From Aureimonas altamirensis (GTDB lineage: Bacteria > Pseudomonadota > Alphaproteobacteria > Rhizobiales > Rhizobiaceae), in NCBI RefSeq assembly GCF_001463885.1, contig NZ_BBWQ01000021.1:1-64000 (forward strand): DNA of 64,000 bases. The letters run 5' to 3'. The notes beneath the pieces are model-generated. The model made no database searches. It saw only the letters and a list, made by a program, of their open reading frames with translations, and had not been told where the DNA came from. Shown here piece after piece: positions 51,801 through 61,374 of the stretch. The translations under genes and the position numbers were made by a program. Numbering within the stretch: position 1 is the stretch's first letter; each line of letters opens with the position of its first letter.

Positions 51801-52724
51801 ATGAATCTCTCGCCCCGGCAGCTCCGCATTCTCGTGTCCCTTTCGGAAACGCTCAGCTTCAGCCGCACGGCCGACCGCTTCCACATGACGCAACCCGCCC
51901 TTAGCCGCATCGTGCGCAGCATGGAGGAAGCGCTCGGCACGCGCCTGTTCCACCGCACGACGCGCAGCGTCCGCATGACCGACGATGCCAGCGCCCTGGT
52001 GCGTATCGCCCAGCGGATGCTGGACGATTACGACACCGGGTTGGACGCCATGGGCGGCGTCATCGAGCGGCGGGGACGCCGCCTGTCGGTCGCCGCCCTG
52101 CCCTCGCTGGCAGCCATGCTGATGCCGCAGGTGGCGCTGTTGGTGCGCGCCACGGTACCCGATGCCCGCATCGAGGTGCGCGACGCATTGTCCGATGCCA
52201 CGCTGGACCTTTTGCGCGGGCGTGCGGTGGATTTTGCGCTGACCTCGGCGGACCCCTCGCAGAGCGAGATCCGCTACGAGGAATTCCTGCGCGACCGCTA
52301 TGTGCTCCTCAGCCGCCGCGACGATCCGCGGCTTGACGCCGGGCAGCCACGCGACCTCGCCTCCGCCATCGATCTCGGCCTCATCTCCATGCCGCGCGGC
52401 ACGGCGGCACGCCTTTATGCCGACAGCGCCTATTTGCAGCTCGACATGCAGTTTCGCCCGGTCATGGAGTTCGAGCATCTGGCGACCATCGGCAAGTTCG
52501 TGGAGGCCGGCTTCGGAGTGGCGCTGTTGCCCTGTCTTGCCGCGATGATGATCCAGGACAGGGATCTTGTGATCCACGATCTCATGGGCGCGCCCGAGCG
52601 GTCTCTCGGCATCGTCTCGCTGCGCGGCGACGAGCCCGGCCACCTCGCCGGTCTGGCCGTGCAGGCCATCCGTGCCTGCGTACAGGAGCTGATCGCGCTG
52701 GAGCCGGAACGGCTCAAGGGTTGA
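51801..52724 (+). CDS. LysR-type regulator of the left catabolic arm
   Basis: 307 residues. HTH: ILVSLSETLSFSRTADRFHM, TQPALSRIVRSMEEALGTRLF; ligand domain from LSVAALPSLAAMLMPQVALL. Divergent from the dehydratase operon (88 bp), so probably its activator. Confidence 0.93.
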   Translation: MNLSPRQLRILVSLSETLSFSRTADRFHMTQPALSRIVRSMEEALGTRLFHRTTRSVRMTDDASALVRIAQRMLDDYDTGLDAMGGVIERRGRRLSVAALPSLAAMLMPQVALLVRATVPDARIEVRDALSDATLDLLRGRAVDFALTSADPSQSEIRYEEFLRDRYVLLSRRDDPRLDAGQPRDLASAIDLGLISMPRGTAARLYADSAYLQLDMQFRPVMEFEHLATIGKFVEAGFGVALLPCLAAMMIQDRDLVIHDLMGAPERSLGIVSLRGDEPGHLAGLAVQAIRACVQELIALEPERLKG

Positions 52725-52765
52725 CGCCCCTGCCAAGCGCGCCTACGATACATCATAATAAACAC

Positions 52766-52781
52766 GTTCAAAATATTGAAC
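52766..52781. promoter_or_regulatory. IclR-type operator GTTCAA-AATA-TTGAAC
   Basis: A perfect palindromic 6-bp dyad just upstream of the IclR start; half-site and spacing resemble known IclR-family operators. Suggests autorepression and control of the downstream transport operon. Confidence 0.6.
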
Positions 52782-52800
52782 GGTCGGGAGGATGTCAAGG

Positions 52801-53550
52801 GTGAGCGGGCGCGGAGCCGAACGGATACTCGATCTGGTCGAGTGGATGGCCGGGCAGGTTGCGCCCTTCGGGCTGGCCGATGCCGCGCAGGCGATGGCGA
52901 CGCCGAAAAGCTCGATGCTGCTGTTGCTGCGCACGCTGGTGGATCGCGGCTACGCCGAGCGGCTGCCCGATGGCCGCTACGCGTTGGCCCGGTTGCCGGG
53001 CGAGATGGGTTCGACGGGCCGGGCCTGGAACACGCTGCTGCGCGTGGCGGAGCCGGCGCTGCGCGCCGCCGTGGACGCCGTCCGCGAAACGGGGTTCGTC
53101 GCCGTGCTCGACGAGGGCAAGGTGCGCTACCTGAACAAGCTCCTGCCCGACCGCGAGATCCGCTACGACCGGGATATAACGGCGCCCCGCGCGCCGCATC
53201 AGGTGGCCAGCGGCATCGTGCTGATGGCATGGATGCCGGCGGACGAGCGCGCAGCCCTCGTCGCCGCGCTCGACACCGACCATGCGGCGCTGGAAGCCGA
53301 CCTGACCGCCTGCCGGGCGAACGGCTTCTTCTACAATGGCAAGGGCGTCGTCGAAGGGGCGGCCGGCGTCGCCGCGCCTGTCTTCGGAGCGGATGGCCGG
53401 GCATTGGCCGCCATCAACATATCGGGCCCCCGCGACAGGGTGGCCGCCCAGATCGACAGCCTGTCGCAACAGACCGTGCAGACCGCGGCGCGCGTGACGG
53501 AGGAGTTGCAGCGCCGCGCCCATAACAAACGCATTCCGGGAGGAAACTGA
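52801..53550 (+). CDS. IclR-family transcriptional regulator
   Basis: About 249 residues. The GTG at 52801 sits 9 nt behind GGGAGG (52786-52791); the ATG at 52792 would be immediately at the end of that site and is less likely. Winged helix: GLADAAQAMATPKSSMLLLLRTLVDRGYAERLPDGRYAL; effector domain with ITAPRAPHQVASGIVLMAWM and AAINISGPRDRV. First gene of the right catabolic arm. Confidence 0.92.
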   Translation: MSGRGAERILDLVEWMAGQVAPFGLADAAQAMATPKSSMLLLLRTLVDRGYAERLPDGRYALARLPGEMGSTGRAWNTLLRVAEPALRAAVDAVRETGFVAVLDEGKVRYLNKLLPDREIRYDRDITAPRAPHQVASGIVLMAWMPADERAALVAALDTDHAALEADLTACRANGFFYNGKGVVEGAAGVAAPVFGADGRALAAINISGPRDRVAAQIDSLSQQTVQTAARVTEELQRRAHNKRIPGGN

Positions 53551-53552
53551 CA

Positions 53553-54653
53553 ATGCGCATCTCCAGCATGATCGGCGGGCTCGCGCTCGTCGCGGCGCTC
53601 AACGGGGCGGCTCTCGCCCAGCCCGCGCTGCCCGATTATTACCCTGATACCTACGGCGAGATCGTCGAGGCATCGCGCGGCGAGCGCGGCCTCGTCATCT
53701 ATTCCAACATGGCCGACAACAACTGGCAGCCGGTCATCGCCGGCTTCCGGGAAGCCTATCCGTGGATCAACGTGGAGACGCTGGACCTCGGCTCCGGCAC
53801 CGTCCATTCGCGTTGGGAGGCCGAGGCCGGCAGCGGATCGCGCACGGCCGACATTCTTGTTTCGGGTGCCAACGACCGCTGGGCCAGCTACGGCAAGGAT
53901 GGCCGCATGATGGCCTATGACAGCCCGGAATTCGCCCACCTGCCCGACTTCGCGAACCCCTATCCGGGAGTCGCCGTGCTTTCGGCCGACCCGCTCGTCA
54001 TCACCTACAATGCGGCGCTCCTGCCGGAAGAGCAGCGTCCGACAGGCTTTGCCGCGCTGTCGGCCGCCGCCGTGGCCGATCCAGGCACGTTCGACGGGCG
54101 CATCACCACCTACGACGCCGCGCGCAACTCGTTCGGCCTTGCCGCCTGGTGGGCCTACATGAACGCCAAGGGCGACGAAGGCTGGCAGAACCTGCGCGCC
54201 ATCGGCCCGATGATCCGGGGCGAGACATCCGGCGGGCCGATGAACGAGAAGATCGCCACCGGCGAGTACGTCATCGGCGTCGCCGTTTCGGGTATCACCA
54301 TCTTCCCCCGGCTGGAGCAGCCGGGTGGCGAAATCCTGGGCTTCGCCTTCCCGGACGACGGCACCATCGTGATGCTGCGCGGGCTCGGCATCCCCAAGGA
54401 GGCCGCAAACCCCAACTCGGCCAAGCTGTTCGCCGATTATGCCCTCAGCAATGCCGGCCAGACGCTGCTCGGCAAGGGCGGGCTGGTGCCCTACCGCGAC
54501 GATGTCGCCGAAGGCGACGTGCGCTACACCTACCAGGGCATCGCGGAACAGATCGGCGCCGACAATGTGATCGAGGCCGGCTTCGACCAGCGCCTGATTA
54601 CCGAGGCGCCCGCCTTTGTCGAAAAATGGAACGCCGCCCTGCAAGGCCGCTAA
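53553..54653 (+). CDS. ABC transporter substrate-binding protein (AfuA/iron-type family)
   Basis: 366 residues with signal peptide (MRISSMIGGLALVAALNGAALAQ) and GGGAGG upstream. Type II periplasmic binding protein fold: GLVIYSNMADNNWQPVIAGF, DILVSGANDRWASYGKDGRM, LGIPKEAANPNSAKLFADYAL. The family is labelled Fe(III)-binding by homology, but the operon partners metabolise organic acids, so a carboxylate is the more probable ligand. Confidence 0.9.
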   Translation: MRISSMIGGLALVAALNGAALAQPALPDYYPDTYGEIVEASRGERGLVIYSNMADNNWQPVIAGFREAYPWINVETLDLGSGTVHSRWEAEAGSGSRTADILVSGANDRWASYGKDGRMMAYDSPEFAHLPDFANPYPGVAVLSADPLVITYNAALLPEEQRPTGFAALSAAAVADPGTFDGRITTYDAARNSFGLAAWWAYMNAKGDEGWQNLRAIGPMIRGETSGGPMNEKIATGEYVIGVAVSGITIFPRLEQPGGEILGFAFPDDGTIVMLRGLGIPKEAANPNSAKLFADYALSNAGQTLLGKGGLVPYRDDVAEGDVRYTYQGIAEQIGADNVIEAGFDQRLITEAPAFVEKWNAALQGR

Positions 54654-54664
54654 CCGCAAGCGCC

Positions 54665-54686
54665 GGCGCCGCCACACGGCGGCGCC
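54665..54686 (+). terminator. GC hairpin after the binding-protein gene
   Basis: 9-bp perfect stem GGCGCCGCC-ACAC-GGCGGCGCC with a 4-nt loop and no T-tract, between the binding-protein and permease genes. Such hairpins stabilise the 5' mRNA and let the binding protein be made in excess of the permease. Confidence 0.5.
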
Positions 54687-54732
54687 CACGGCAGCCTGGG
54701 CGCAACACCGCCCGTAACCCGGTGGAAACACA

Positions 54733-56451
54733 ATGTCCCACAGTGCGCCAGTGGGGGCGAAGGCCCCCGCGACAGACCGCTCGCGTCTGATTTTCTGGGG
54801 TGTATCCCTGCTGACGGCGGTGCTCGTCATCGGGCCGATCGCCCCGATCGCGGTGCAGGCTTTCCTTGCCGAGCCGCTCTACGCCGGCGACAACACCTTC
54901 ACGCTGACAAACTTCGTCCGCCTGCTGGGAGAGGCCGGCATCGGACGGATCTTCCTGAATACGCTGTACTTCGCAATGCTCACCATGGGCGTCGCGCAGG
55001 TGTTCGGGGCCATTGCCGCCGTGGTGGTGGGCCGCACCAACCTGCCGGGCCGCATCTGGATGGGCGAGCTGATGGTCTGGCCGCTCTTCGTCAGCAATCT
55101 CGTCATCGCCTTCGGGTGGTTCACCATGTACGGGCCCTCCGGCTACTTCTCGCTTGCCATGCGAAGCTGGTTCGGCGGCGTACCGTGGAACCTCTATTCG
55201 CTGACCGGCATGGGCATCGTGGCCGGCCTCAGCCAGGCACCGTTGACCTACCTCATGTGCATCGGCGCCGTCACCAAGGCCGACCCGCAACTGGAATCGG
55301 CCGCGCGCTCTGCCGGCGCCGGGCCGTTCCGCGCCCTGTGGTCCGTTACCGTGCCGATGATGCGGCCGGCCATCATCTACTCCGCCGTGCTCAACTTCGT
55401 CATCGGTATCGAGATGCTCGCCATTCCGCTGCTGTTCGGCGGCCCCAGCGGCATCATGACCATCACCACCTTCCTGTACGACAAGGGCATCAACGCCGCC
55501 GTGCAGCCGGATTACGGCATCGTCGGCGCGGCTGCGCTGATCCTGCTGGCGGTCGTTGCCTTCCTGGTGTGGCTGCAGGGCCGGCTGATGAAGGATTCCG
55601 GCCGTTTCGTCACGTTGCGCGGCAAGGCCAGCCGACCCCAGATCCTGGATCTCGGGCTCTGGCGCTGGTTCGCCTTCGCTGTTGTCTTCGCCTATGTCTT
55701 CTTCACCATCATCGCGGTGTTCGGCGGCATCTTCATGCGCGCCAGCGTCACCTTCCTGACGCCGTTGATCCCGTTCTGGAAACTCATCACGACCGCCAAT
55801 TTCGAGCTGATCCTGACGTCAAGCAATTATGTCCGCTCGATCGTCAACACGGTTCTGGTCTCTTTCTTCGGCGCCATCATCGGCACCTTCTTCATCGCCG
55901 TCGTCACGCTGATCGCCCGGCGTTCGGACTTCCGCTACGCAAGGCCGCTGGAGTATCTGGCGCTGTTTCCGCGCTCGCTGCCCGGCATCATCGCCGGCCT
56001 CGGCTTCTTCTACGCCCTGGTGTGGATACCCGGTCTCGACGTCATCCGCGGCACGATCTACGTGCTGATGATCGTCTTCATCCTGCGCTACATCCCGGTG
56101 GGGTTCGGGGCCATCGCGCCGGCTCTCTCACAGATCGGCGACGAGCTCGACAGGGGAGCGCGCATATCCGGCGCGGATTGGTGGACGACCGTCACCCGCA
56201 TCATCCTGCCGATCCTGAAGCCGGCGCTCTTCTCGTGCTTCGCGCTGCTCTTCATCCATTTCTTCAAGGAATACGTCACGGCGGTCTTCCTGTACCAGCC
56301 GGGCTCCGAGATCATCGGCACGACCATGCTGCAGCTCGTGGCGCAGGGCGACAACGGACCCGTTTCCGCCCTCGCAACCATCCAAGTCGTCATCACCGCG
56401 GTCTTCGTGATCCTCGCGCGCCGCGTCCTGGGAGCCCGGATCTATGGCTGA
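54733..56451 (+). CDS. ABC transporter permease, fused two-domain (AfuB/FbpB type)
   Basis: 572 residues with about twelve hydrophobic helices in two homologous halves. Each has an EAA-type loop: QLESAARSAGAGPFRALWSV (about 190) and DELDRGARISGADWWTTVTR (about 475). Forms the transmembrane channel of the importer with the ATPase encoded downstream; stop overlaps its start by 8 bp. Confidence 0.93.
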   Translation: MSHSAPVGAKAPATDRSRLIFWGVSLLTAVLVIGPIAPIAVQAFLAEPLYAGDNTFTLTNFVRLLGEAGIGRIFLNTLYFAMLTMGVAQVFGAIAAVVVGRTNLPGRIWMGELMVWPLFVSNLVIAFGWFTMYGPSGYFSLAMRSWFGGVPWNLYSLTGMGIVAGLSQAPLTYLMCIGAVTKADPQLESAARSAGAGPFRALWSVTVPMMRPAIIYSAVLNFVIGIEMLAIPLLFGGPSGIMTITTFLYDKGINAAVQPDYGIVGAAALILLAVVAFLVWLQGRLMKDSGRFVTLRGKASRPQILDLGLWRWFAFAVVFAYVFFTIIAVFGGIFMRASVTFLTPLIPFWKLITTANFELILTSSNYVRSIVNTVLVSFFGAIIGTFFIAVVTLIARRSDFRYARPLEYLALFPRSLPGIIAGLGFFYALVWIPGLDVIRGTIYVLMIVFILRYIPVGFGAIAPALSQIGDELDRGARISGADWWTTVTRIILPILKPALFSCFALLFIHFFKEYVTAVFLYQPGSEIIGTTMLQLVAQGDNGPVSALATIQVVITAVFVILARRVLGARIYG

Positions 56452-57520
56452 CCTCGTCCTCGACCACCTCACCATCCGCTATGGCGGCGTCACCGCCGTC
56501 AACGACGTCTCGATCACCGTCCCCTCGGGAGAGTTCCTGACGCTGCTTGGCCCTTCTGGCTGCGGAAAATCCACCACGCTGTTCTCCATCGCCGGGCTGA
56601 ACAAGGCCACATCCGGCACGATCCGCATCGGCGACACGGTTCTGTTCGACGGCGAACGCGGCGTGGAGGTTGCACCGGAGCGGCGCAATATCGGCCTCGT
56701 CTTCCAGAGCTACGCCCTGTGGCCGCACAAGACCGTTGCTGAAAACCTGGCCTTTCCGCTGCAATTGCGGCGCATCGGGCGGGCAGAGCGCGACGAGAAG
56801 ATCGCCGAAGCTCTAGGCCTCGTGGAGATGACCCCCTACGCGGATCGCTACCCGTTCGAGCTGTCGGGCGGCCAGCAGCAGCGCGTGGCGCTGGCACGCG
56901 CGCTCGTCTACCGCCCCGGCCTGCTGCTGCTGGACGAGCCCTTGTCCAACCTCGATGCCAAGCTGCGCGAGCGCGCCCGTGTCTGGCTGCGCGAACTGCA
57001 GGAGCGGCTGGGCGTCACCACAATCTACGTCACGCACGATCAGGCCGAGGCCCTGGCGGTCTCCGACCGGATCGCGGTGATGAGCATGGGCCGCATGCGG
57101 CAGCTCGGCACGCCGAATGAAATCTACGAGCGGCCGGCCGACGCCTTCGTCGCCGATTTCATCGGCTCTTCCAACTTTCTGTCGGGGCGCCTGCTGGGCA
57201 AGGATGCGGCCGGCGCCAGAGTGGCGCTGGCGGACGGCACGCAGATCAGCGCCGGGGCGGGCGATGCCCATAGCGACGGCTCGCTCGTGGTGGCCGTGCG
57301 GCCGGAAAACATCGAGATCGTGCCCGGCCTCAGCGAAAACGGTTTTGCGGCCGACGTGCGCTCCGGCACCTATCTCGGCTCGGTGTACCAGTACGAGCTT
57401 GCAGGCGCGGGAGAGATCTTCCGCATCCAGACGACGCGACCGGTGACACAGGACCGTGTCTTCGTGCGCATTCCACAAGCCGCCACCACCGTCTTCGCCG
57501 CCGGGCCGGAGGCTGCCTGA
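56444..57520 (+). CDS. ABC transporter ATPase (FbpC/PotA type)
   Basis: 358 residues. Walker A GPSGCGKST (about 38), Q-loop VFQSYALWPH, signature LSGGQQQR (about 140), Walker B LLLLDEPLSNLDAKL and H-loop TIYVTHDQAEAL. The C-terminal TOBE domain (about 240-350) has VAVRPENIEIV. Energises import through the adjacent permease. Confidence 0.95.
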   Translation: MADLVLDHLTIRYGGVTAVNDVSITVPSGEFLTLLGPSGCGKSTTLFSIAGLNKATSGTIRIGDTVLFDGERGVEVAPERRNIGLVFQSYALWPHKTVAENLAFPLQLRRIGRAERDEKIAEALGLVEMTPYADRYPFELSGGQQQRVALARALVYRPGLLLLDEPLSNLDAKLRERARVWLRELQERLGVTTIYVTHDQAEALAVSDRIAVMSMGRMRQLGTPNEIYERPADAFVADFIGSSNFLSGRLLGKDAAGARVALADGTQISAGAGDAHSDGSLVVAVRPENIEIVPGLSENGFAADVRSGTYLGSVYQYELAGAGEIFRIQTTRPVTQDRVFVRIPQAATTVFAAGPEAA

Positions 57521-57521
57521 C

Positions 57522-58748
57522 ATGCTGGATGCCAAACCGCCCCTCCGCTTCGACCCGGCCCGCACCGGGCCCATGCAGGGGATCCGCGTCGTCGATCTGT
57601 CGCGCCTCGTCGCCGGCAACATGCTGTCGCTGCAGCTTGCCGATTTCGGCGCCGACGTCATCAAGGTGGAACCCCCTGCGGGCGACCCGTTGCGCGATTG
57701 GCGCGATGACGGGCAATCGCTGCACTGGAAGACCTATGGTCGCAACAAGCGTTCCATCATGCTCAACCTGCGCGACGATACGCACAGGCAGGCGCTGCTG
57801 GCCCTTCTGGATACGGCCGACGTCTTCATCGAAAACTTCCGCCCCGGCACGCTGGAACGCATGGGCCTTGCGCCGACGACGCTTCTGGAGCGCAACCCCG
57901 ACCTGATCGTGGTGCGCATCTCCGGCTTCGGCCAGACAGGCCCTTACGCGCAGTATCCCGGCTTCGGCACGCTGGTGGAGGCCATGAGCGGCTTTGCCGC
58001 CCGCACCGGTTTTCCCGACCGGGAGCCGGTTCTGCCGCCGCTGGCGCTGGCCGACATGATCGCCGGGCTGCAGGGCGCCCAGGCGGTTTCCACCGCGCTC
58101 CTGGCACGGCAGCGCGGGCTTGCCCGTGGACAAGTGATCGATCTTTCTCTGCTGGAGCCGATCTTTTCGGTGCTTGGGCCGGAAGCCGCCATCCACCGGG
58201 TGACGGGCAAGGTGAAACAACGTTCGGGCAGCGCGTCCAACACCGTGTCGCCGCGCAATGTCTATCTGTGCGGCGACGGTAAATATGTCGCCCTGTCGGG
58301 CTCCACCCAGGTCGTCGCCTTCCGGATTTTCGAGATCATTGGCCGGCCGGACATGAAGACAGACCCGCGCTTTGCCACCAATGCCGACCGCGTGCGCCAC
58401 CGCGACGAGATTGACACCGCCCTTGGCGCATGGTTCGCCACACGGGACAGGGGCGCGGCACTGACGGAGATGCGCGCCGCCGGCGCAACCGTCGGCCCGG
58501 TCTACGATATCGCCGATATTGCCGAAGACCCGCACTTCCACGCCCGCGAAATCGTCGTGGAAGTGGAAGACGCAGACAATGGCAGCCTGCCCATGCACAA
58601 CATCGTGCCGCGCCTTTCCGAGACGCCCGGCGCATGGCGCCACCCGGCCCCGGCGCTCGGCGAGCATACGGAGGAGATCCTCGCCGAGCTGGGGCTGGAG
58701 CCGCTGCCGGCCGGGCGGGATGCGCGCGTGCGGGAGGACAGGGAATGA
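57522..58748 (+). CDS. Family III CoA-transferase (CaiB/BaiF)
   Basis: 408 residues from the ATG at 57522, one base after the ATPase stop. Motifs: GIRVVDLSRLVAGNMLSLQLADFGADVIKVE, IENFRPGTLERMGL, and LIVVRISGFGQTGPYAQYPGFG. It transfers CoA between carboxylic acids (for example succinyl-CoA to a dicarboxylate). Coupled by overlap (ATGA) to the CitE-like lyase, so its product is probably cleaved by that enzyme. Confidence 0.93.
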   Translation: MLDAKPPLRFDPARTGPMQGIRVVDLSRLVAGNMLSLQLADFGADVIKVEPPAGDPLRDWRDDGQSLHWKTYGRNKRSIMLNLRDDTHRQALLALLDTADVFIENFRPGTLERMGLAPTTLLERNPDLIVVRISGFGQTGPYAQYPGFGTLVEAMSGFAARTGFPDREPVLPPLALADMIAGLQGAQAVSTALLARQRGLARGQVIDLSLLEPIFSVLGPEAAIHRVTGKVKQRSGSASNTVSPRNVYLCGDGKYVALSGSTQVVAFRIFEIIGRPDMKTDPRFATNADRVRHRDEIDTALGAWFATRDRGAALTEMRAAGATVGPVYDIADIAEDPHFHAREIVVEVEDADNGSLPMHNIVPRLSETPGAWRHPAPALGEHTEEILAELGLEPLPAGRDARVREDRE

Positions 58749-59605
58749 TCCGCTCGCTTCTCTATGTGCCGGCATCGAGCGAGCGTTTCATCGCCGGCGC
58801 GCACCGGCGCGGCGCGGATGCAATTATCCTGGACCTCGAGGATGCCGTGGCCCCCAATGCCAAGGAAGCGGCGCGCGCCGGCCTTGCCGAGGCGGTACCG
58901 GAGGTGGCCAAGGGCGGCGCGACGGTTTTCGTGCGCATCAATGCGGAGCGGGAACTGATCTTTGCCGATGCGGAGGCGGCGTGCCGTGCCGGCGCCTATG
59001 CCCTCTATGTATCCAAGGTGGGGAGCGTCGACATTCTGGTCGAGCTGGCAGAAAGGCTGGCGCCGGTGGAAGCCGCGCTGGGCCGTGCGCCGATGCGCTT
59101 CGTGCCGCTGCTGGAAGACCCCGGCGCCGTGCTGGATGCACGCGCCATAGCCCGGGGACCGCGGGTTATGGCCCTGTCGACGGGCGGCGAGGATATCGCC
59201 ACCGAAATGGGGGCCGAGCCCCTGCCGGAGGTGCTGCGCCTGCCCAAGCTTCTGGTGCACATGGCGGCCAAGGCGGAGCGGCTCCTGTCGTTCGGCCTGT
59301 TGCGCAGCGTCGCGGACTATGCCGACGAAGCGGCCATGCAGGCTGCGGCACAGGAAGCGCGGCGCTTCGGCTTCGACGGCGCAAGCTGCATCCACCCGGC
59401 CATCGTCTCCATTCTCAACGCGGCCTTCGCGCCCACGCAGGCCGACATCGCCTGGGCGCGCCGCGTCGTCGAAGCCAGCGAAGAGGCGGCCGGCCGCAAT
59501 GTCGGGGCCTTCACGCTGGATGGGCGCTTCATCGACGCGCCCATCGTAACCCGAGCGCGCGCCGTCCTGGCGCGCATTCCGCAAGACAACGGAGCGCAAG
59601 CATGA
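58745..59605 (+). CDS. HpcH/HpaI aldolase-citrate lyase (CitE-like) family protein
   Basis: 286 residues. N-terminal RSLLYVPASSERFIAGAHRRGADAIILDLEDAVAPNAK contains the acidic metal ligand region (DLEDAV); VFVRINAE and later LPKLLVHMAAKAERLLSFGL and GFDGASCIHPAIVSILNAAF complete the barrel. Stand-alone CitE-like enzymes cleave malyl-CoA, citramalyl-CoA or similar 3-hydroxy acyl-CoAs. Confidence 0.92.
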   Translation: MIRSLLYVPASSERFIAGAHRRGADAIILDLEDAVAPNAKEAARAGLAEAVPEVAKGGATVFVRINAERELIFADAEAACRAGAYALYVSKVGSVDILVELAERLAPVEAALGRAPMRFVPLLEDPGAVLDARAIARGPRVMALSTGGEDIATEMGAEPLPEVLRLPKLLVHMAAKAERLLSFGLLRSVADYADEAAMQAAAQEARRFGFDGASCIHPAIVSILNAAFAPTQADIAWARRVVEASEEAAGRNVGAFTLDGRFIDAPIVTRARAVLARIPQDNGAQA

Positions 59606-60597
59606 CGATGGGCAAACCGCGCACACGGCGCGTGCTGGTGACGCATAACAGCATCGCACCGAGTGCGGTGGCGCTGTTGAACGCGCACGACATCGATGTC
59701 TTCTTCTCGCCACCCTACGATGCGTCCGAGGTCGTCGCCGCGCGCATGGCCGAGCTTCAGCCGGACGCGCTGATGGTGCGGCAGGGGCGCATCGACGCCT
59801 CGGTCATCGGCGCCTCTTCCCGGTTGAAGGTCATCGTCAAGCACGGTGTGGGCGTCGACAATGTAGACCTGGAGGCCGCAGCAGCCCTCGATATTCCGGT
59901 GCTGCGCTCGCTCGGCTCCAACGCGCTGGCGGTGGCCGAACACGCCGTCTCCCTGATGCTCGCGCTGCTGAAGCAGTTTCCGGCGCTCGACACCGCCGTC
60001 AAGGGTGGGCAATGGCCCAAGCCGAGCTTCATCGGCCGGGATATCGCCGGCGCCCGCCTGGGACTGATCGGCTTCGGCGCAATCGGGCGCGAAACGGCCC
60101 GCCTTGCCGTGGCGCTGGGCATGGATGTCACTGTCTACGATCCGCACGCCGCCGGCGAGATCGCGGCTGCCGGGCTTGCCGTCGCCGATAATGTGGAGGC
60201 TCTGGTGTCCGACGTCGATATCGTCAGCCTGCATTGCCCGCTGACGCGCGAAACGCGCAACATCGTCGATGCCGGGCTGATCGAGCGGATGGGCCCGCAG
60301 ACGCTGATCGTCAACACCGCCCGTGGCGGTCTTATCGACGAGGCGGCGCTGGCGGCGGCGCTGGCCGATGGTCGCATCGCCGGCGCCGGGCTCGACAGCT
60401 TCGCGGCAGAGCCGCCCTCCCCGGACGGACCGCTATGGGCCGCACCCAATCTGATCGTCACCCCGCATGTCGGCGGCGTGACGAAGGGATCCGCCATCAC
60501 CATGGCCGAGACGGCCGCACGCCACATCATCAGCGTTCTTGACGGCAATCCGCCGGATGCGCGCAGCCTTGCGCTGCCCGCAACGCTTGCCGCCTGA
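59602..60597 (+). CDS. D-isomer specific 2-hydroxyacid dehydrogenase
   Basis: 331 residues overlapping the CitE-like gene by 4 bp. NAD site LGLIGFGAIGRETARLA (about 155), catalytic Arg in VNTARGGLIDEAALAAAL (about 240), Glu/His in the ITPHVGG-like VTPHVGGVTKGS (about 290). Oxidises or reduces a 2-hydroxy/2-oxo acid pair of the pathway. Confidence 0.92.
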   Translation: MTMGKPRTRRVLVTHNSIAPSAVALLNAHDIDVFFSPPYDASEVVAARMAELQPDALMVRQGRIDASVIGASSRLKVIVKHGVGVDNVDLEAAAALDIPVLRSLGSNALAVAEHAVSLMLALLKQFPALDTAVKGGQWPKPSFIGRDIAGARLGLIGFGAIGRETARLAVALGMDVTVYDPHAAGEIAAAGLAVADNVEALVSDVDIVSLHCPLTRETRNIVDAGLIERMGPQTLIVNTARGGLIDEAALAAALADGRIAGAGLDSFAAEPPSPDGPLWAAPNLIVTPHVGGVTKGSAITMAETAARHIISVLDGNPPDARSLALPATLAA

Positions 60598-60624
60598 CCC
60601 ACCCATCGCAAGGAAAGACACCCT

Positions 60625-61302
60625 ATGCCCTATGGTTTCCGCATCAAGCAGAGCTGGACACGCATCGACGCCAGCTTGGTGGCCGCCTTCCGCGCGCTTC
60701 CGGCCGCCAATGTCAGCGATTCGATGCAGCGGCTGGCTGCGGCCGGCCCCACTTTGCAGCCGATGCACGGGGATGAGGTGCTGTGCGGACCGGCGCTCAC
60801 CGTACGCTGCCGTCCCGGCGACAATCTGATGATCCACAAGGCCATCGACATGGCCGAGCCCGGCGACGTGATCGTCGTCGATGCCGGTGGCGACATGACC
60901 AATTCGCTGATGGGCGAGTTGATGCTGGTGCATGCCATCCAGCGCGGTATCGCCGGCTTCGTGCTGAACGGCGCCATCCGCGATTCCGCCGCGATCGCGG
61001 AGCGCGGACTGCCCGTCTTCGCCTGTGGCGTCACCCACCGTGGCCCCTATCGGACCGGCCCCGGAGAGATCGGCTTCCCCATCGCACTCGATGGCATGCC
61101 CATCGCCCCCGGAGATCTGATCCTTGGCGATGCCGATGGCGTGGTCTGCGTACCGCAGGCCGATGCCGCCACCGTGCTGGCTGCCGCCCAGAAGAAGCAG
61201 GCGGCGGAAGACCGCCAGATGCGCGACACGCTGGCCGGCACGCTGGACCGAAGCTGGGTCGACAAGGCCCTGGAAGCGGCCGGCTGCGAGATGATCGCCT
61301 GA
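60625..61302 (+). CDS. RraA-family protein (HMG/CHA aldolase-like)
   Basis: 225 residues with AAGGAAAG upstream. Family block GDVIVVDAGGDMTNSLMGELM, then IAGFVLNGAIRDSAAIAERGLPVFACGVTHRGP, with the Arg-Asp pair (NGAIRD) that binds metal and substrate in 4-hydroxy-4-methyl-2-oxoglutarate aldolases. In this catabolic context an aldolase or decarboxylase acting on an oxo-diacid is more likely than regulation of RNase E. Confidence 0.9.
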   Translation: MPYGFRIKQSWTRIDASLVAAFRALPAANVSDSMQRLAAAGPTLQPMHGDEVLCGPALTVRCRPGDNLMIHKAIDMAEPGDVIVVDAGGDMTNSLMGELMLVHAIQRGIAGFVLNGAIRDSAAIAERGLPVFACGVTHRGPYRTGPGEIGFPIALDGMPIAPGDLILGDADGVVCVPQADAATVLAAAQKKQAAEDRQMRDTLAGTLDRSWVDKALEAAGCEMIA

Positions 61303-61374
61303 CCGCACGGTTGCATTCCGGCTTCTATCCGGTTGTGCTCGGCGTTCGATTCGACGCGGCATAGGGAGGTGCTC

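Noticed and set aside
60625-61302. RNase E regulator RraA
   Set aside because: Family membership is clear, but the catabolic operon context argues for an aldolase-like enzyme.
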